Of a stretch of DNA of 64,000 nt, positions 60,421-64,000 are shown piece by piece. The DNA is from Blastococcus sp. TF02A-30 (GTDB lineage: Bacteria > Actinomycetota > Actinomycetes > Mycobacteriales > Geodermatophilaceae): NCBI RefSeq assembly GCF_003319185.1, contig NZ_QOHJ01000008.1:124001-188000 (forward strand). The letters run 5' to 3'. The first letter of the stretch is position 1, and each line of letters opens with the position of its first letter. Below the pieces are notes generated by a model. The model was not told where the DNA came from. It searched no databases and worked only from the letters and a program-made list of their open reading frames with translations. A program made the position numbers and the translations under genes.

Positions 60421-60434
60421 GTTGAGGTCTCAAC
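60421..60434 (-). promoter_or_regulatory. Palindromic operator-like site ahead of the pirin operon
   Basis: GTTGAG-GT-CTCAAC has perfect six-base arms and lies one base beyond the ribosome-binding site AAGGAGG, 14 bases before the ATG. This is the position of a repressor site over the transcript start. TTGA/TCAA-type dyads are common for MarR/OhrR-like repressors. Its owner is not encoded next to it. Confidence 0.5.
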
Positions 60435-60475
60435 TAGTGGCCACCGTAACGGCGCCGGCCGCCGTTGTCTTCCCC

Positions 60476-60533
60476 CGAGATCTGCGCACTCGTGGCGTCC
60501 TGCCCGCGGAAAGGCCCGACTGCGCAGATCTCG
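60476..60533 (-). repeat. 58-nt dispersed inverted repeat, copy 2
   Basis: Arms CGAGATCTGCGCACTCG and CGACTGCGCAGATCTCG differ from exact complementarity at one position and flank a 24-base spacer. It is the same element as 5900-5957, in reverse orientation: position 11 of the arm is G/C here and A/T there. It sits between the pirin operon and the ATP-grasp gene, which point away from each other. Confidence 0.8.
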
Positions 60534-60612
60534 CGGGGAAGGGAGGCGGCCGCGGTCCCCGGACCTGCGGCTTCGACACGCGCGCGCAACACTGCCGATC
60601 TAGGTTCGGCTC

Positions 60613-62208
60613 ATGGCGGACCTCTTCGACGGCTACCCCCTGGGTGGGCAGTGGGACGAGATGTTCGGCGCGGCCGGGGAAGCACGCCCCGCCTACGCCG
60701 GGCTGTTCGCCTCGCTGCAACCGATCGACGGCGAGGAGCTGGCCGCGCGCGCCGACCTGCTGAGCCAGACCTACCGCGACGCCGGCGTCACCTTCGCGCA
60801 CGCCGGTGAGGAGCAGCCGTTCCCGCTCGACATCGTGCCGCGGGTGATCGGCGCCGACGAGTGGGACGTCATCGAACGCGGCGTCGCCCAGCGGGTGCAC
60901 GCGCTGGAGGCGTTCCTGGCCGACGTCTACGGCGCCGGCCAGGTGTTCACCGACCGCGTCGTCCCGCGCAGCGTCGTCACCACCAGCGCGCACTTCCACC
61001 GCCAGGCGCACGGGCTGGTCCCGCCCAACGGCGTGCGGGTGCACGTGGCCGGCATCGACCTGGTGCGCGACGAGGCCGGCGACTTCCGGGTGCTCGAGGA
61101 CAACCTCCGCTCCCCGTCCGGCGTGAGCTACGTGATCACCAACCGGGCGGCGATGAGCCAGGTGCTGCCCGAGCTGTTCGCCGACCACCGCATCCAGCCG
61201 GTCGACGACTACCCGACCCGGCTGCTGGCCGCGCTCAAGGCCGCCGCGCCACCGAACGTCGCCGACCCGACCGTCGTCGTCCTCACCCCGGGCGTCTACA
61301 ACTCCGCCTACTTCGAGCACGCGCTGCTGGCCCGCCAGATGGGCGTCGAGCTGGTCGAGGGCCGCGACCTGGTCTGCGCCGGCAACCAGGTGAGCATGCG
61401 GACGACGGACGGCCAGCGCCGCGTCGACGTCATCTACCGGCGGATCGACGACGAGTTCCTCGACCCGGTGCACTTCCGGCCCGACTCGGTGATCGGCTGC
61501 GCGGGCGTCCTCAACGCCGCGCGCGCCGGGCGGGTGACGATCGCCAACGCGGTGGGCAACGGGGTCGCCGACGACAAGCTGCTCTACACCTGGGTCCCCG
61601 ACCTGATCCGGTACTACCTCAACGAGGAGCCGGTGCTGCAGAACGCCGAGACCCACCGGCTGGACGACGAGGACACCGTGCAGTGGGTGCTCGGCGCGCT
61701 GGACCAGCTGGTGCTCAAGCCGGTCGACGGCTCGGGCGGCAAGGGCATCGTCATCGGCCCGCGGGCCGACGAGAAGACGCTGGAGGAGCTGGCGGTGAAG
61801 GTGGCCGCCCGGCCGCGGGACTGGATCGCGCAGAAGCCGATCGGGCTGTCCACCTGCCCGACCCTGGTCGGCGGCCGGATCGCCCCGCGGCACGTGGACC
61901 TGCGCCCGTTCGCGGTCAACGACGGCGACAAGGTGTGGGTGCTGCCGGGCGGGCTGACCCGGGTGGCGCTGCCCGAAGGGGAGCTGGTGGTCAACTCCAG
62001 CCAGGGCGGCGGCTCCAAGGACACCTGGGTGCTCAGCCGGCCGCGGCAGAGCGCCGACGTCCCGCCCGAGCCGGACCTCACCACGATCGAGTTCACCGCC
62101 GCGGACCTCCCCGAGGAACCGCCGGCGCAGGACCCGGGCCCCCTCAACGACAACGCGCTGGCCCAGTCCCAGCAGCAGCAGCAGCAAGGGAAGGACGCCG
62201 CATGCTGA
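60613..62208 (+). CDS. Circularly permuted ATP-grasp protein (CP_ATPgrasp_2)
   Basis: A 531-residue member of the DUF404/DUF407 CP-ATP-grasp group. Signs are FPLDIVPRVIGADEWDVIERGVAQRVHALEAFLADVYG, the N-terminal block, LRVLEDNLRSPSGVSYVITNR-like RVLEDNLRSPSGVSYV, YRRIDDEFLDP, and VLKPVDGSGGKGIVIGPRA, the ATP-binding glycine loop. It likely forms an amide or peptide bond with ATP, but no substrate is established for the family. The Gln-rich end (SQQQQQQG) is odd. It overlaps the alpha-E gene by seven bases. Confidence 0.93.
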   Translation: MADLFDGYPLGGQWDEMFGAAGEARPAYAGLFASLQPIDGEELAARADLLSQTYRDAGVTFAHAGEEQPFPLDIVPRVIGADEWDVIERGVAQRVHALEAFLADVYGAGQVFTDRVVPRSVVTTSAHFHRQAHGLVPPNGVRVHVAGIDLVRDEAGDFRVLEDNLRSPSGVSYVITNRAAMSQVLPELFADHRIQPVDDYPTRLLAALKAAAPPNVADPTVVVLTPGVYNSAYFEHALLARQMGVELVEGRDLVCAGNQVSMRTTDGQRRVDVIYRRIDDEFLDPVHFRPDSVIGCAGVLNAARAGRVTIANAVGNGVADDKLLYTWVPDLIRYYLNEEPVLQNAETHRLDDEDTVQWVLGALDQLVLKPVDGSGGKGIVIGPRADEKTLEELAVKVAARPRDWIAQKPIGLSTCPTLVGGRIAPRHVDLRPFAVNDGDKVWVLPGGLTRVALPEGELVVNSSQGGGSKDTWVLSRPRQSADVPPEPDLTTIEFTAADLPEEPPAQDPGPLNDNALAQSQQQQQQGKDAAC

Positions 62209-63152
62209 GCCGGATCGCGGAGTCGCTCTTCTGGATCGGCCGCTACGTCGAGCGGGCCGACGACACCTCGCGCATCCTCGACGTGCACACCCAGCGGCTG
62301 GTCGAGGACCCGTGGATCGACGAGCGCCGCGCCTGCGCCAACCTGCTCGCGCTCATGGGCACGCCGGTCCCCGACGACGAGGCCGACACCGAGCGGGTGC
62401 TGGCCACCCTGGCCTTCGACCGGTCCAGCCCCAGCTCGATCGTCGGGGCGCTCTCGGCCGCCCGGGAGAACGCCCGGGGGGCCCGCGAGGTGCTCAGCGC
62501 GGAGATCTGGGAGTCGCTCAACGTCACCCACAACGCGCTCCCGCAGCAGCGCACGATGGCCCGCCGGTACGGCCCGCACTCGCTGTTCCGGTTCGTCCGC
62601 GAGCGCTCGGCGATGGTGTTCGGGCTGGCCGACGCCACGATGAGCCGCGACGAGAGCTGGCTGTTCCTCATCCTGGGCCGCTCGCTGGAGCGGGTGGACA
62701 TGACCTCGCGGATGCTCTCCACCCGGGTGCTGGCCGGCGACGCCGCGCCGTCGTGGACCCTGGTGCTCCGCTCGACCGGCGCCTACGAGCCCTACCTGCG
62801 CACCTACCGCGGCGTCGTCGACTCCAGCCGGGCCGCCGAGTTCCTGCTGCTGGACCGGCTCTTCCCGCGCTCGGTGTTCGCCTCGCTGGAGCAGGCCGAG
62901 GCGTGCCTGGCCGAGCTGGAGCGCTCGCCGGTCCGCGACGCGATCCGGATCGGCGTGGCCGGCGAGGCGCACCGCATCGTCGGCCGGGCCCGCACGATGC
63001 TCGAGTTCATGAGCACCCCGGAGCTGCTGGCCCAGCTGCCCGCCCGGCTGGAGGAGCTGCAGCGCACCTGCTCGGCGGCGAGCGCAGCCGTGACGCACCG
63101 GTTCTTCACCGAGCAGGCGCCGCAGGTGTGGGTGCCGGAGGAGGCAGGGTGA
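62202..63152 (+). CDS. Alpha-E domain protein
   Basis: A 316-residue all-helical protein starting MLSRIAESLFWIGRYVERADDTSRILDVH, the hallmark of alpha-E proteins, with glutamate/arginine-rich helices (WLFLILGRSLERVDMTSRML, SLEQAEACLAELER). The family always sits between a CP-ATP-grasp gene and a transglutaminase-like gene; its role is not known, though a scaffold for the ligase reaction has been proposed. ATG 62202 overlaps the upstream stop and its stop overlaps the next gene. Confidence 0.93.
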   Translation: MLSRIAESLFWIGRYVERADDTSRILDVHTQRLVEDPWIDERRACANLLALMGTPVPDDEADTERVLATLAFDRSSPSSIVGALSAARENARGAREVLSAEIWESLNVTHNALPQQRTMARRYGPHSLFRFVRERSAMVFGLADATMSRDESWLFLILGRSLERVDMTSRMLSTRVLAGDAAPSWTLVLRSTGAYEPYLRTYRGVVDSSRAAEFLLLDRLFPRSVFASLEQAEACLAELERSPVRDAIRIGVAGEAHRIVGRARTMLEFMSTPELLAQLPARLEELQRTCSAASAAVTHRFFTEQAPQVWVPEEAG

Positions 63153-64000
63153 GCCCGACGCAGGGGCAGGTCCAGACGACGTCGCCGGTGCGGTCGCCGG
63201 GTTCCCGGTGGCGGCTGCAGGTCGTGCACCGCACCCGGTTCTCCTACAGCGGCCCGGTCCGCTCGTCGTACAACGAGGCGCGGCTGACCCCGGAGAGCAG
63301 CACCCGCCAGACGACGCTGCGCTCCCGCGTGGAGATCGAGCCCGCGGCCAGCGCCTACGCCTACCGCGACTACTGGGGCTCCACGGTCACCGCCTTCGAC
63401 CTGCACACCCCGCACGCGGAGCTGGTGGTCACCGGCACCTCGATCGTCGAGGCCGGCCCGGACCTGCTCAACCACGACCGGCTCGGCTGGGCGGCGCTGG
63501 GGTCCCGCGAGGTGCGCGACCAGTTCGGCGAGCTGCTGGCGCCCACGGCGCTCACCGCCGTCGACGAGGACGTCGTCGCCGCGGTCCGGGACTTCGTCGG
63601 CGGCGCGCACCCGCACGAGGCGGGCCCGCTGGTGTGCCGCTTCGTGCGCGACTCCATGGAGTACCTGTCGGGCTCGACGAACGTGAAGACCAACGCCATG
63701 CAGGCGTGGCGGTCGGGCAAGGGCGTCTGCCAGGACATCTCGCACGTCACCGTGGGTCTGCTGCGTGCCCTCGGGCTGCCGGCCCGCTACGTGTCCGGCT
63801 ACCTGCACCCGAAGCCGGACGCCGCGATCGGCGCCGCGGTGACCGGCGAGAGCCACGCCTGGGTGGAGTGGTGGGACGGCGGCTGGAACGGCTTCGACCC
63901 GACCAACTCCGTCGAGATCGGCACCCGGCACGTCACGCTCGGCCGGGGCCGCGACTACGGCGACGTGCCGCCGTTCAAGGGGCTGTTCAGCGGGCCGTCC
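63149..64000 (+). CDS. Transglutaminase-like protein with bacterial N-terminal region (3' end outside window)
   Basis: The gene runs off the end; 284 residues are visible. Residues 20-115 form the bacterial transglutaminase-like N-terminal domain (VVHRTRFSYSGPVRSSYNEARLTP). The papain-like core follows: GKGVCQDISH with Cys194, ESHAWVEWW with His236 and FDPTNS with Asp250, a complete catalytic triad. It would hydrolyse or form isopeptide bonds; with the CP-ATP-grasp and alpha-E proteins it makes a conserved three-gene unit. GTG 63149 overlaps the alpha-E stop (GTGA). Confidence 0.92.
   Translation, partial: MSPTQGQVQTTSPVRSPGSRWRLQVVHRTRFSYSGPVRSSYNEARLTPESSTRQTTLRSRVEIEPAASAYAYRDYWGSTVTAFDLHTPHAELVVTGTSIVEAGPDLLNHDRLGWAALGSREVRDQFGELLAPTALTAVDEDVVAAVRDFVGGAHPHEAGPLVCRFVRDSMEYLSGSTNVKTNAMQAWRSGKGVCQDISHVTVGLLRALGLPARYVSGYLHPKPDAAIGAAVTGESHAWVEWWDGGWNGFDPTNSVEIGTRHVTLGRGRDYGDVPPFKGLFSGPS

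Overview
The window is chromosomal DNA from a very high-G+C Gram-positive actinobacterium. The codon third positions are almost all G/C, GTG starts and 4-base stop/start overlaps are common, and the gene sets are actinobacterial (tadA with its associated protein gene, ffs-dnaX-ybaB-recR, a PucR-type regulator, PBP/STPK genes). A member of the Geodermatophilaceae (Blastococcus/Geodermatophilus/Modestobacter type) is my inference; no marker gene here settles the genus. No integrase, transposase or CRISPR array was seen.

Layout. Bases 1-3.4 kb are the end of an exopolysaccharide locus (Wzz/tyrosine-kinase-like protein, Wzy-like polymerase, Tat-exported beta-helix protein). Next come an MMPL exporter, a class A penicillin-binding protein with a Pro/Glu/Thr repeat tail, a lactate-oxidase-family enzyme, a secreted Pro/Thr-rich protein and a MarR regulator. 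At 12.0-19.8 kb seven tightly overlapping genes form a heptose glycoconjugate operon: a GT2-GmhB fusion, two GT9 heptosyltransferase-like proteins, two GT4 enzymes, GmhA and HldE. Facing it are a VWA/solute-binding hybrid and a UDP-xylose-synthase-like enzyme. At 22.8-28.0 kb is a branched-chain amino-acid ABC operon (livGFHMK) with a divergent PucR-family regulator. A small island of lower G+C at 29.4-30.7 kb carries a toxin-antitoxin-like module with its own promoter and operator. Housekeeping genes follow: tyrA, DUF2630, O-methyltransferase, tadA cluster, two tRNA-Ser, a Ser/Thr kinase, SRP RNA, dnaX, ybaB and recR. At 40.5-49.1 kb are metNIQ, preceded by a short leader ORF, and a Dpp/Opp peptide ABC operon with a fused ATPase. 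The last part has a Rieske protein, a TPM protein, a FtsX-type ABC exporter divergent from a two-component system, VOC and PPOX proteins, two pirins, and a CP-ATP-grasp / alpha-E / transglutaminase operon cut by the window end.

The most interesting non-coding content is two families of dispersed palindromic elements. One is 54 nt long and lies 2-5 bases after the stop codons of three unrelated genes in sense orientation. Its three copies differ by paired, compensating substitutions, which implies a conserved RNA hairpin. The other is 58 nt, with two copies that have 17-bp arms and equal 24-nt spacers, also with a compensating pair change. Other notable signals are a promoter-embedded palindrome ahead of the toxin-like gene, a candidate leader-peptide attenuator ahead of metN, a palindrome placed as an activator site upstream of an apparently leaderless two-component operon, and a complete GmhA/HldE/GmhB set in a Gram-positive context. 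All comparisons were made by eye; no search or folding program was run.
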